Of a stretch of DNA of 10,496 bases, positions 1-7,785 are shown piece by piece. The stretch covers positions 1 through 10,496 of the forward strand of contig JAGCGE010000080.1 of assembly GCA_017649745.1 (NCBI GenBank). The letters run 5' to 3'. Numbering within the stretch: position 1 is the first letter of the stretch; every line of letters starts with the position of its first letter. Below the pieces are notes generated by a model. That model had not been told where the DNA came from. It did not search any database and was given only the letters and a program-made list of their open reading frames with translations. The translations under genes were made by a program, and so were the position numbers. Source of the DNA: Clostridiales bacterium (lineage in GTDB: Bacteria > Bacillota_A > Clostridia > Saccharofermentanales > Saccharofermentanaceae).

Positions 1-2771
1 ATCCAATGGTAGTGGTATGCCCGCATATTACAAAAACAGTGGAATGGGGTACCAAAGATTTTCAAGGATTTGTCGATAACGGATATTTCGATGAACTTCT
101 GAAAAACATCAAGAACAATACAGACGGAGACTGGGGAAAAGTTGACTGGTCTAAGCCGATCACCGTAGCAGGCTACTCAATGGGTGGCGCTGAAGCGCTC
201 TATATAGGCACAAAGTTTAACGGAACAGACGCCAAGAAAGATGTAGAGATCTACAACGTCGGAGCATTCAGCCCTGCCCTGACCTACTACTACGAAGGCG
301 GCGGATGGATCAGCAGCTCATCAGGCGTTGTTTTTTCGCAAAGGACCGACGGACATTTCTTTATGTGCTATGGTGACGGCGAAGAGAAAAACAACTTCGA
401 TGCAAATGTAACAAGATATCTTAATGCTGTAAAAAACAACGGCAAGAATATCCCTGATCGATTCAAATCCCGTGTATACAGTGCCGATTTCGGACCTCAC
501 GGATGGCGAGTATTCGAACTCGGAACATTTGATTATCTGTATTATCTGAAATTTGGTTCGTTACCTAGTGAAGAGATCACATGTAATGCATGTTGGGGTA
601 AGGTAACGATCTCAGGAACAACATCAGTCGGAAACACTTTGACAGCTTCATGCATCTCATATTATTACAAGAACTTCAAATATCAGTGGTATCGCGTAGA
701 TGCTTCGACAGGTGCTGAGACTAAGATAAACGGTGCAACTTCATCATCCTATACACTTACATCTTCTGATGCAGGATATAAGATCAGATGCAGGATACAA
801 ACTACCGACACCTCTCCTGATCCGGTTGGTTACACATACAAGACAACAGATGTTATCACTTCATCACAGCAGTCACAGACCGCTATTACAGGAACGGTAA
901 ATCTGTCAACAACTACTGTACGTTACGGTATTTCTGTGCAGGCTACCCCATCCAACAGCAATGCAACAAGTTATAAGTATCAGTGGATGAGAAATGATTC
1001 TGCGATCAGCGGCGCTACGTCCGATTGGTATCAGATCACAAAGGATGATATCGGCAATCAGCTCAGCTGTGTAATCTCTGACAAGAACGGAAAATACACA
1101 GGTACAATCAGCAGTTCAAAGTATAAGGTCTTGAAAGCGTGCGGACCTGCTACTCCAAGTGTTACAGGTGTTGACTGTTCTTCCAAGGGTGCAAAGGACG
1201 GTAAGATCCAGAACGTATCAGACAAGATGGAATACGCAGTAGTAACTTCAAGCGGTCCAAGTTCCTATACAAGCTGTACGGGAAATACTGTCACAGGACT
1301 TAGCGCAGGAACTTATTATGTAAGGATCAAAGAAACTGCTTCCACAGAGAGCAGCGGTGTTGCAACTGTAGTTATCGGCGAGAAGAATACAACACCTCAA
1401 AAAGCTATCACAGGAACAGTTACACTTTCAACTTTTGATGTTCGCTACGGTGATGAAGTAAGCGCATCCGTAACAGGCAGCAATGCAACTAACCTTAAGT
1501 ATCAGTGGAAGAGAGGGAACGCCGTGATCAGCGGTGCTACTTCATCAAAATACACTATCCAGAAGGATGATATCGGAACAAATATCACTTGCGTTGTTTC
1601 TGACAAGGACGGAAAGCTTACGGGAACCATCAGCAGCAAATCCACGATGAAAGTACTCAAAGCCGCTTCTCCTGCTGCACCAAGTATAACAAAGACAGAC
1701 TGCGATAAGGGTTCTTCTAACGGTAAGATCTCCGGTGTATCGACCAAGATGGAATACGCAGCCGGAAGCAAGGACGGTTCTTATAAAGCATGCACCGGAA
1801 CAGAGATCACCGGACTTGCTGCAGGAACATACTATGTAAGGATGATGGAAACAGATACTACAGAGGCTGGTCAGATCGCTACCGTTTCCATTAGCGAGAA
1901 GGAAGGTCAGACAACACCATCAGATCCTTCCACACCGTCAACACCAAGCGATCCAACACCAAGCGATCCTACACCTAGTGATCCGACACCAAGCAATCCT
2001 GATAACGATCGCAGTACATCATCCAAGGAATTGATCACAAGATTCATCAACAATGTCTACCAGAGCGTCCTTGGTCGAGATGCTGAGCCTGAAGGTGCAG
2101 CTTACTGGTTTGACGAATTATGGAATTTCAGAAATTCTGGTGACGAACTCGCATTAAGATTCCTCGACAGCCAGGAATTCAAGAATCGTGCTCTTTCTGA
2201 CGAAGATTATGTAAAGGTTCTCTACAAAGCTTTCTTCGATCGTGATCCTGATGATGAAGGACTTAATTACTGGCTTAATGCACTTTCAACTAAGACACTT
2301 GACAGAAAACAGGTTGCTAACAGTTTCGTTTATTCTCAGGAATGGGCTGACACATGTGCAACTTACGGAATCCGCTGCGGCGGAAACGTTACTGCAAATG
2401 TTGATATCAAGCCTTCGGATTCTGTATACGCATTCGTTGAGCGTATGTACACAACTGCACTTAAGCGTGAATCAGATCCGACAGGTAAAGAGTTCTGGGC
2501 TAATGATCTTTCCAACTACAGATGTACCGGTGAGCAGATCGGTCTTCAGTTCTTCATCTGTAAGGAGATGAACGATCTTAACCTTTCTAACGAAGAATTT
2601 GTAGAACGACTTTATCTGACGTTCATGGATCGTGCTTCGGACACGACAGGTAAAGAATTCTGGGTAAAGAACCTTAAGGACGGTGCTTCAAGAGAATCCG
2701 TAGTTCTTGGCTTCACAAGAAGCGAAGAGTTTACCGAACGTTGCATCAACGACAGGATCCTCCCTTTCTGA
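1..2771 (+). CDS. Secreted esterase-like alpha/beta hydrolase with Ig-like modules and DUF4214 repeats (5' truncated)
   Basis: The gene is cut at the window edge: the frame is open to base 3, and the ATG at 6 lies inside the hydrolase fold, so it is not the start. Residues below count from that ATG. Residues 1-190 look like an alpha/beta hydrolase (esterase D-like): the nucleophile elbow GYSMGG has Ser58, and Asp124 and His165 (GPHGW) are plausible triad partners. Three Ig-like modules follow (about 199-286, 292-379, 467-556), with the pattern YQW...GAT.S.Y...D.G..I.C. The last two are each followed by a shared module ending GTYYVR..ET (about 381-459 and 557-633). A Pro-rich linker (about 636-668) leads to two DUF4214 domains (675-792 and 805-921), made of four hemi-repeats with Y...L.R..D..G..W. 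The protein is probably exported and acts on polysaccharide esters at the cell surface. That role is inferred; the domain reading is fairly sure. Confidence 0.8.
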   Translation, partial: PMVVVCPHITKTVEWGTKDFQGFVDNGYFDELLKNIKNNTDGDWGKVDWSKPITVAGYSMGGAEALYIGTKFNGTDAKKDVEIYNVGAFSPALTYYYEGGGWISSSSGVVFSQRTDGHFFMCYGDGEEKNNFDANVTRYLNAVKNNGKNIPDRFKSRVYSADFGPHGWRVFELGTFDYLYYLKFGSLPSEEITCNACWGKVTISGTTSVGNTLTASCISYYYKNFKYQWYRVDASTGAETKINGATSSSYTLTSSDAGYKIRCRIQTTDTSPDPVGYTYKTTDVITSSQQSQTAITGTVNLSTTTVRYGISVQATPSNSNATSYKYQWMRNDSAISGATSDWYQITKDDIGNQLSCVISDKNGKYTGTISSSKYKVLKACGPATPSVTGVDCSSKGAKDGKIQNVSDKMEYAVVTSSGPSSYTSCTGNTVTGLSAGTYYVRIKETASTESSGVATVVIGEKNTTPQKAITGTVTLSTFDVRYGDEVSASVTGSNATNLKYQWKRGNAVISGATSSKYTIQKDDIGTNITCVVSDKDGKLTGTISSKSTMKVLKAASPAAPSITKTDCDKGSSNGKISGVSTKMEYAAGSKDGSYKACTGTEITGLAAGTYYVRMMETDTTEAGQIATVSISEKEGQTTPSDPSTPSTPSDPTPSDPTPSDPTPSNPDNDRSTSSKELITRFINNVYQSVLGRDAEPEGAAYWFDELWNFRNSGDELALRFLDSQEFKNRALSDEDYVKVLYKAFFDRDPDDEGLNYWLNALSTKTLDRKQVANSFVYSQEWADTCATYGIRCGGNVTANVDIKPSDSVYAFVERMYTTALKRESDPTGKEFWANDLSNYRCTGEQIGLQFFICKEMNDLNLSNEEFVERLYLTFMDRASDTTGKEFWVKNLKDGASRESVVLGFTRSEEFTERCINDRILPF
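1946..2000 (+). repeat. 15-bp tandem repeat encoding the Pro-rich linker
   Basis: Three full 15-bp units (1946-1960, 1961-1975, 1976-1990) and a partial fourth encode PSDPT repeats. The copies differ mostly at third codon positions, so the repeat is not newly expanded. It forms the flexible spacer between the Ig-like region and the DUF4214 domains. Confidence 0.85.
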
Positions 2772-2807
2772 TAACGGCTTTTTCATTGTTTTAAATAACT
2801 CATATAG

Positions 2808-2844
2808 AAATGGACCTGAAGTCATTTAACTTCAGGTCCATTTT
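2808..2844. terminator. Hairpin terminator between convergent genes
   Basis: A perfect 15-bp inverted repeat (arms 2808-2822 and 2829-2843, 6-base loop) lies 37 bases after the stop of the plus-strand hydrolase gene and 54 bases beyond the stop of the minus-strand lipoprotein gene. A short T run follows on the plus strand (about four Ts) and three Ts, then a T/A-rich tail, on the minus strand. It probably terminates both converging transcripts. Confidence 0.8.
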
Positions 2845-2897
2845 GTGTTCCACGTATCTTCCTTTCGTGTCACTTCTCGGCTACAAGGTGGGGTGAA

Positions 2898-4181
2898 TTA
2901 GAGCCAAGGTTCCTTCCAATCAAGTACGAGTTCCATGATTCCCTCGTAGAAGATATCATCAACAAAGTACTTGTAGTGGTAGGCATATGTGTCAGAGATA
3001 TCTACTCTGATAAGATTGCCGTCAGCATCCTCAACATCAATATATGTATTACCGTCTGTCTCGATCATTGTAACGAATGTGTTGTAAGGGATAACTACTG
3101 TCTCATCTGTGATCTTACCATTCTTGATTACATTACCTTCGAGCTCTTTCCAGAAAGCGAGCTTATATGTAACAGATGTGTCGAATCTACGGATATCATC
3201 CAAAGGCAAAGGCATTCCGTCATCGCCTACTTTGTATTCTCTTGAAGCACGCATGATTCCCATTCCGCCACACTCGAAGCCGTCCATAACTTCAGTTGTT
3301 CTAATAACCGGGAAGCTTACGCTTTCTGCTACACCTACAAGAGTGATATCGTTATCACCGATCTTGTAAACGTTTGTATCGTGCATATCAGCACCTACTG
3401 TGTTACAGATCCAGATATACTTTGTTCCGTTACGGTCGATGAGGTAACTGTTAGCAAGTACTACGCCAAGCTCATCGCAGTATGTGATAGGAAGTTTGAA
3501 GGTCTCATTGTTGTATGAAATGAGGACTTCTTTTTCACCTGGAGCAAGAAGGAATGAACCAAGCTCGCAATCAAGGTACCATGTTCCGAGGCCTTCCTTA
3601 TCGAAGTCAAATGCCTTAGCGTAGTTCTTCTTCTTATCAGCCTTAAGAGCTGCGAACTTATCTTCCTTAACCTGTGTTTCCTCAACAGCCTTCTCAGTCG
3701 GCTTTGTCTCCTCAACAGCCTTCTCAGTAGGCTTTGTCTCTTCAACTGCTTTCTCCGTTGCTTTTGTTTCTTCAACAACAGCTTCTGTAGTCTCTGTCTC
3801 TCTGATCTTATCAACAGGCTTAGATGGTGTTGTAGGTTCGATCGTAATAGGTGTTCTGTCCTGATCATCGAGCACTACTCTTTCAGTCTCATTAGCTTCA
3901 ACATCATGCTTCTTCTCAGAAGTTCTTCCATCTTCTACTACATTCTTTCTTGTATTTGTTACTTCCTTAGAAGATGTCTCTTCGATATATTCTACGCTAC
4001 TGGTTGCTTCATCATCTTCTTCTGCGACTGCTGCGTTGATCAAACGTCCGACTGTATCTCCCTTATCCTCAACCTTGACTGTGCAAGCGGTAGCTGTTAA
4101 TGCGATAGAAGCAGTAAAAAGAATAGCTGTAGACTTAACTGCTTTAGATATCATATTGTTTCTCATTTTCCTTAATTTCAT
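2898..4181 (-). CDS. B-type lipoprotein with T/E-rich stalk, predicted BlaI-regulated
   Basis: 427 residues, family not recognised. The ATG at 4181 follows a strong GGAGGAG ribosome site. Basic N-terminus, hydrophobic stretch and lipobox-like ATAC put the lipidated Cys at about residue 33, so it should sit on the outer face of the membrane. Residues 34-180 are a charged, T/E-rich stalk with 10-residue repeats (135-170). The folded core (about 185-427) is related to the products at 4387-5472 and 8282-9301: shared pattern GSF....GEKEV.I.YNN..F.LPI, a NVYK/VG strand pair, KVGDDGMP at 317-324, then an IKNG.IT and DGNTY..V.D..GN.IR pattern. It has its own promoter with two BlaI-type operators. No catalytic motif is visible; it may be a binding or protective surface lipoprotein, but that is a guess. 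Confidence 0.85.
   Translation of the reverse strand: MKLRKMRNNMISKAVKSTAILFTASIALTATACTVKVEDKGDTVGRLINAAVAEEDDEATSSVEYIEETSSKEVTNTRKNVVEDGRTSEKKHDVEANETERVVLDDQDRTPITIEPTTPSKPVDKIRETETTEAVVEETKATEKAVEETKPTEKAVEETKPTEKAVEETQVKEDKFAALKADKKKNYAKAFDFDKEGLGTWYLDCELGSFLLAPGEKEVLISYNNETFKLPITYCDELGVVLANSYLIDRNGTKYIWICNTVGADMHDTNVYKIGDNDITLVGVAESVSFPVIRTTEVMDGFECGGMGIMRASREYKVGDDGMPLPLDDIRRFDTSVTYKLAFWKELEGNVIKNGKITDETVVIPYNTFVTMIETDGNTYIDVEDADGNLIRVDISDTYAYHYKYFVDDIFYEGIMELVLDWKEPWL
3672..3779 (-). repeat. 30-bp tandem repeat in the lipoprotein stalk
   Basis: About 3.6 units of 30 bp encode (A/V)VEETK(A/P)TEK at residues 135-170. The two middle units are almost identical at DNA level, pointing to slippage-type expansion that lengthens the stalk between the lipid anchor and the core domain. 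Confidence 0.85.
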
Positions 4182-4252
4182 TTTTTTCTCCTCCGAAAAA
4201 GATTTCGTATTTAATTGAATTGGGAATGTGTTTCTTGTAGCTACGTGTCCTC

Positions 4253-4270
4253 ATTCTACACATGTAGAAT
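4253..4270. promoter_or_regulatory. BlaI-type operator O1 over the -10
   Basis: Inverted repeat ATTCTACA-CA-TGTAGAAT with 8-base arms. The core TACAnnTGTA is that of the known BlaI/MecI operators. It covers the -10 and part of the spacer. Confidence 0.85.
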
Positions 4271-4281
4271 TTGTGTGTCAA
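4253..4281 (-). promoter_or_regulatory. Promoter of the lipoprotein gene at 2898-4181
   Basis: Reading the minus strand, TTGACA (4276-4281) and TAGAAT (4253-4258) are separated by exactly 17 bp, a near-perfect housekeeping sigma-factor promoter. Transcription would start near 4246, leaving a leader of about 65 bases. The -10 is the outer arm of an operator palindrome, so repressor binding would block RNA polymerase directly. Confidence 0.88.
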
Positions 4282-4288
4282 TAGTTTT

Positions 4289-4304
4289 TTCTACATTTGT
4301 AGAA
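4289..4304. promoter_or_regulatory. BlaI-type operator O2 upstream of the -35
   Basis: TTCTACA-TT-TGTAGAA, perfect 7-base arms, lying 7 bases upstream of the -35. Its centre is 35 bp from the centre of O1, the same spacing as in the promoter at 5557-5585. Confidence 0.85.
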
Positions 4305-4331
4305 TTATTTTTTTGTTCTGTTTTTGGGTAT

Positions 4332-4358
4332 AAAAAACGGGGAGTCAAAACTCCCCGT
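4332..4358 (-). terminator. Rho-independent terminator of the lipoprotein gene at 4387-5472
   Basis: GC-rich hairpin with 8-bp arms (4337-4344 and 4351-4358), 6-base loop, followed on the minus strand by a run of six Ts (4337-4332). It lies just past the stop at 4387 and separates that gene from the operators and promoter of the next one. Confidence 0.92.
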
Positions 4359-4386
4359 GAGTGCTTATTGACTTAATGGATCTATA

Positions 4387-5472
4387 TCAGAATTCGTAAT
4401 GAGGTTTTCTATCAGCAGAGTTACTAAGTATCGCATTTGCTACATAGAAAACGTCTGATTTATCACACGTACTGAAGATGCTGCTCCAGTCGAGTCTGAT
4501 CGCATTACCTTCTTTATCCCAGACCTGGAAATATGTCTCACCGTCTGATTCAGCCGGGCAAACGAACGTACCTGCCGGTATTGTTATTTCTTCAGAAGTC
4601 ACTGTTCCGTCTTTGACGATGTATCCGGTCCAATCTTCTTTGAAGGTTACTACATTAGGTGACTCGAAGTATCTTATGTTATCGATCGGAACAGGCATTC
4701 CGTCATCACCGACTTTGTATAATCTGCGGATATACATGCCCAACTCTTCGGCTTCAACCTCTGAACAGAGGAATCCGCTTGGCTCACTCATCTTCTGAGT
4801 TACAGGAGTTACACCCTCAACTGAACCTACATAGGTGATGTTGTCAGCCTCAACCCTATAAACATTGGTGTTATGGTGGAATCCTACTCCGCTCTCGAGC
4901 GAACTTTGAACATAGAGATAAGCCTTTCCATTGCTCTGAATATATACCGGTGCATAAGGCCATACCTGCTTGTTATCCCAGGAGATCGGAAGCGTGAAGT
5001 CCTTGCCGTTATATGTAATGATGACCTTAGTATCTCCTGCCTTGACTGCAAAAGATCCTGCTTCACAGTTAAGAGTCAGATCATATACGTCAAATTGATA
5101 ACAGCAATCTTCGCCAACTACAAAAGGCTTTGTCTCTTTTGTCTCTGCAGTCTCAGTTGTCTCAGTTGTCTCTGTTGCCTCTGTATCTTCAGTACTCTCG
5201 TTACTGGTTATCTCTTCGGAAGCTGTTGCATCAGTATCTTTCGTTTCAGTGGAAGATGAAGACTTGCCGCTTCCCTTCTTTGGTGCCTGAGTACCATCTG
5301 TATCATCTGAAGATTCGAGCTCTACATTGATCTCACCTTCTGAAACTGCTTCAACAGCCTTGCCGATCGTTCCCTCAGGATCTGAGAATTCAATTGTACA
5401 TGCAGATGTCATAAATGCGATCGATGCTGTAAGTAAGACTGATGCTATCATTGTGATCTTTTTAGCTTTCAT
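4387..5472 (-). CDS. B-type lipoprotein, predicted BlaI-regulated, next to blaR1
   Basis: 361 residues, family not recognised. The ATG at 5472 has GGAGGG about 8 bases upstream. The N-terminus is a lipoprotein signal with TSAC and Cys25. The residues after the Cys (CTIEFSDPEGTIGK) match those of the product at 2898-4181 (CTVKV...DTVGR), so the two are close paralogues along their full length. Residues 35-118 form an S/T/E-rich stalk ending in ETTETTETAE-like repeats. The core (120-361) carries KVGDDGMP at 253-260, a GYIVKDGTVTSEEITIP segment and a DGETY..V.D.EGNAIR segment shared with the paralogues. There are paired Cys at 123-124 and others at 136, 236, 305 and 336. It has its own doubly operated promoter, and its leader holds a 14-bp palindrome. 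Function unknown; expected to be induced together with its paralogue. Confidence 0.85.
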   Translation of the reverse strand: MKAKKITMIASVLLTASIAFMTSACTIEFSDPEGTIGKAVEAVSEGEINVELESSDDTDGTQAPKKGSGKSSSSTETKDTDATASEEITSNESTEDTEATETTETTETAETKETKPFVVGEDCCYQFDVYDLTLNCEAGSFAVKAGDTKVIITYNGKDFTLPISWDNKQVWPYAPVYIQSNGKAYLYVQSSLESGVGFHHNTNVYRVEADNITYVGSVEGVTPVTQKMSEPSGFLCSEVEAEELGMYIRRLYKVGDDGMPVPIDNIRYFESPNVVTFKEDWTGYIVKDGTVTSEEITIPAGTFVCPAESDGETYFQVWDKEGNAIRLDWSSIFSTCDKSDVFYVANAILSNSADRKPHYEF

Positions 5473-5517
5473 TTTAATATCCCTCCGTAGAAAACTATTA
5501 TCTATAAGTTGAATTGC

Positions 5518-5531
5518 TTATTCCGGAATAA
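5518..5531. promoter_or_regulatory. 14-bp perfect palindrome in the leader of the lipoprotein gene at 4387-5472
   Basis: TTATTCCGGAATAA is a perfect palindrome between the predicted start of transcription (about 5550) and the ribosome site. It is unlike the BlaI-type operators and is absent from the leader of the paralogue at 2898-4181. It could be a site for another regulator, or chance, since one such palindrome is roughly expected in 10 kb. Confidence 0.3.
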
Positions 5532-5556
5532 ACATCTGTTTCTGACTTACAAGGCA

Positions 5557-5585
5557 ATTCTACACGTGTAGAAAACGCTTGTCAA
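5557..5585 (-). promoter_or_regulatory. Promoter of the lipoprotein gene at 4387-5472
   Basis: On the minus strand TTGACA (5580-5585) and TAGAAT (5557-5562) are 17 bp apart, the same hexamers and spacing as the promoters at 4253-4281 and 8181-8209. The predicted leader is about 78 bases. The -10 sits in an operator palindrome. Confidence 0.88.
5558..5573. promoter_or_regulatory. BlaI-type operator O1 over the -10
   Basis: TTCTACACGTGTAGAA is a perfect 16-bp palindrome, the most symmetrical copy in the window, overlapping the -10 and the spacer. Confidence 0.87.
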
Positions 5586-5592
5586 TACTTTT

Positions 5593-5608
5593 TTCTACGT
5601 TTGTAGAA
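5593..5608. promoter_or_regulatory. BlaI-type operator O2 upstream of the -35
   Basis: TTCTACG-TT-TGTAGAA, one arm mismatch from consensus, 7 bases upstream of the -35. Its centre is 35 bp from O1. Confidence 0.8.
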
Positions 5609-5673
5609 TATTTTTTCTAACATCTTTGAAACTGCGCAATACCAGGCGTTTTCGAGAATACCAAAGGATGATA

Positions 5674-7779
5674 TCAGTACTCAAGTTCGCAGATATAGCC
5701 GATATGATCCTTGTAACAGGAGGCTGCATCGAGCATATCATTAGGTACATCCATAAGGTAGAATCTGTTATCTGATTCTTTGTAGAACAATGCAACATAA
5801 GGCTCATCAACAGTTCTTCCGTCATCGGTCGGACCTGTTCCTGATGGTTCGCCCGACAACCAGTATCTGGAATCGACCTCCTCACCTGACAGCCATCTCA
5901 TCACGCCGTCATCGTCTCTTTTTGCTCCTACATAGAAGATAACGTCGGTATAGTTATTCTCCCTGATCTTGGAAGTGACTTTTGCCCACTTTTCAGGGGT
6001 GTCGATCGAAGCAAGATCCGCACACTGGATCTCCGCATAGTTTGATGCCTCTTCCCATGTGTTGTTATTATATGCGGCTAAGATATAATACGGTGGATAA
6101 GTAGGAAACTCCTTATTACTCATGGCCTTCATGAATGACTCATAATCAGTGCCTTTTCCGAGCTTCTTGTAATCGCCTTCAGGAATGTAAGAATAGAATT
6201 CATCTTCAGTAAGCTCCGTTGTTCCCATATAATAACGCGGTGTATCAAGCTTAGTTACACTATCAAAATCATCAGGGTAAATCTCATCCGGCGCGGAATC
6301 ATAATAACGTAGATTAAGCGTCTCATCGTAAGCGCTTACAACCTTCTTATGCTCATCATCAAGCTTAAAGATCGATATCCACTTTAGTGAACCTGAATAT
6401 TCAGAATCACTATTATAGATCACATTCTTATAAGGGATATATTCATAACCAAAGTTGCCGCCTGCTCCGTATGGCCAGAATTCCATGATGTGATTTGCTT
6501 CTCCGTTAGAGTAAGAATAAGCATCAACATAGTATCCAGGCTTACTTATGATCAATTCCGGAACATTGTCTTCATCAATATATACAAGCTCGAAAAGAAG
6601 ATCATCTTCGATCGCATTATTTGATTTTACAACTTCTTCGACTTTCTTCGCATATACATCAAACATTCGATTATCCAGTTCAGTTATCTGAGATTTAATC
6701 TCAGTTGTCTCGTTGCTCTTAGATACTTTTTCGATCTTCTTTTCTGAAACATCGCTTCCGTTGAAATCATATGAAGCTGTCGATACGAGGAAAGAAAAAG
6801 ATATAGCAAACACAAGAACAATGATCTGCAAAGTCTTGGAGATCTTTTTATTATTCAGAAGGTTAGCTACTCTAAGCTTAGCTTCCATTCCACCGAATCC
6901 GAGTCCGCTAAATGCAGTACCCTGCATGAATGAAGTACTCTTATTAGCGCCTGTAGCATGAAGGACGATCGACATACAGTACTCTTTTATCAATTCCACA
7001 TCAAAGGAGCTCGTAGTCTCTTCATCAACTCTCATCTCCATGTCAGCACAGAGCATAACGTAAGCGAGCCATACGAGCGGATTAAACCAGTGGATACAAA
7101 GGATAAAGTAGCAGATGAGTTTTGTAAGACCATCCTTGTTCTTGATATGAGTCCACTCGTGATTAAGGATGTATTCTCTCTCGTCTTCATCCATCCTTAT
7201 AGGAACGAATATCTTAGGCGAAAGGAATCCGATTACAAACGGAGATTCTATCTCGGTCATAAAGTATCTTCCGTCATAGGATCTTGAGCACCATCTGGCC
7301 TTATCATAGAATCTGAAATACCTTATAAGGAAGAATACGAAAAGTCCGATAGCAACGCTCAGCCAGATAGCGGCAAGTACACCTTTTACCGATACGGTCG
7401 GCGTTGCCTTCTCACCCATTTTGACTGTTACATTGGCATTGATCACTCTTTTGAAATTATGGTCTTCTTCAAAAGACTTGGTCTCAGAGGTCGTAACTGC
7501 CTCGCTTGTGACCTTATCTTTCACGGATGCACTATCTTCATCTTCAAGGTTTTCTACGACTTCTGTCTCATTTCTCGAAAAGAGTTGCGCAATGTTTTGT
7601 GCACTCGTCGGAGAACTCAGGTTAAATGGGATCACCAACCTAAAAGCTACCACCAACCAGAAAAGGATCAGTAGCTTTTTCGGGAATTTCCTGAAGATAA
7701 GACGAAGCAGGAGAACCGCAAGGATCGCGATCCCTCCTGATAAACTCATCTCTAATACCTTGAAAAGAACAGTGCCCAT
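5674..7779 (-). CDS. BlaR1/MecR1-like M56 membrane metalloprotease receptor with a C-type-lectin-like sensor
   Basis: 701 residues. Residues 1-335 have the BlaR1 layout: hydrophobic helices at about 8-29, 34-54, 134-152 and 316-334, with the cytoplasmic M56 protease between the last two. It has HEWTH at 207-211 (zinc ligands His207 and His211, catalytic Glu208), then HWFNPLVWL at 230-238, and Glu248/Asp252 in the DMEMRVDE motif. The region outside the membrane is not the family's PBP-like penicillin sensor: no SxxK-centred transpeptidase fold is visible. Instead there is an unassigned domain (about 370-545; F.LVYIDEDNVPEL motif) and a C-type-lectin-like domain (about 562-699) with TWEEA, C.DLASI, W..GEPS and a terminal YICE; Cys586, Cys688 and Cys697 match fold positions. 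It starts 6 bases after blaI with no clear ribosome site, so translation is probably coupled. By analogy it should inactivate BlaI after ligand binding; the ligand is probably a glycan or protein, not a beta-lactam (inference). Confidence 0.88.
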   Translation of the reverse strand: MGTVLFKVLEMSLSGGIAILAVLLLRLIFRKFPKKLLILFWLVVAFRLVIPFNLSSPTSAQNIAQLFSRNETEVVENLEDEDSASVKDKVTSEAVTTSETKSFEEDHNFKRVINANVTVKMGEKATPTVSVKGVLAAIWLSVAIGLFVFFLIRYFRFYDKARWCSRSYDGRYFMTEIESPFVIGFLSPKIFVPIRMDEDEREYILNHEWTHIKNKDGLTKLICYFILCIHWFNPLVWLAYVMLCADMEMRVDEETTSSFDVELIKEYCMSIVLHATGANKSTSFMQGTAFSGLGFGGMEAKLRVANLLNNKKISKTLQIIVLVFAISFSFLVSTASYDFNGSDVSEKKIEKVSKSNETTEIKSQITELDNRMFDVYAKKVEEVVKSNNAIEDDLLFELVYIDEDNVPELIISKPGYYVDAYSYSNGEANHIMEFWPYGAGGNFGYEYIPYKNVIYNSDSEYSGSLKWISIFKLDDEHKKVVSAYDETLNLRYYDSAPDEIYPDDFDSVTKLDTPRYYMGTTELTEDEFYSYIPEGDYKKLGKGTDYESFMKAMSNKEFPTYPPYYILAAYNNNTWEEASNYAEIQCADLASIDTPEKWAKVTSKIRENNYTDVIFYVGAKRDDDGVMRWLSGEEVDSRYWLSGEPSGTGPTDDGRTVDEPYVALFYKESDNRFYLMDVPNDMLDAASCYKDHIGYICELEY

Positions 7780-7785
7780 AAAAGA

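Noticed and set aside
2242..2571. 109-codon plus-strand frame inside the DUF4214 region
   Set aside because: A frame-shifted shadow of the hydrolase gene with no independent start signals.
3672..3779. Regularly spaced short repeats considered as a CRISPR array
   Set aside because: Units are contiguous 30-bp codon-phased repeats within a coding frame, with no spacers.
3461..3868. Arg/Leu-rich 135-codon open frame on the minus strand
   Set aside because: It overlaps the lipoprotein gene in another frame; its composition is the shifted reading of the stalk repeat, with no ribosome site.
4236..4243. GTAGCTAC palindrome in the leader of the lipoprotein gene at 2898-4181
   Set aside because: Only 8 bp, expected by chance, and not shared with the paralogous leader.
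5595..5885. 96-codon minus-strand frame overlapping the end of blaR1
   Set aside because: Off-frame over the lectin-like coding region and running into the operator; the blaR1 frame is clearly the real one.
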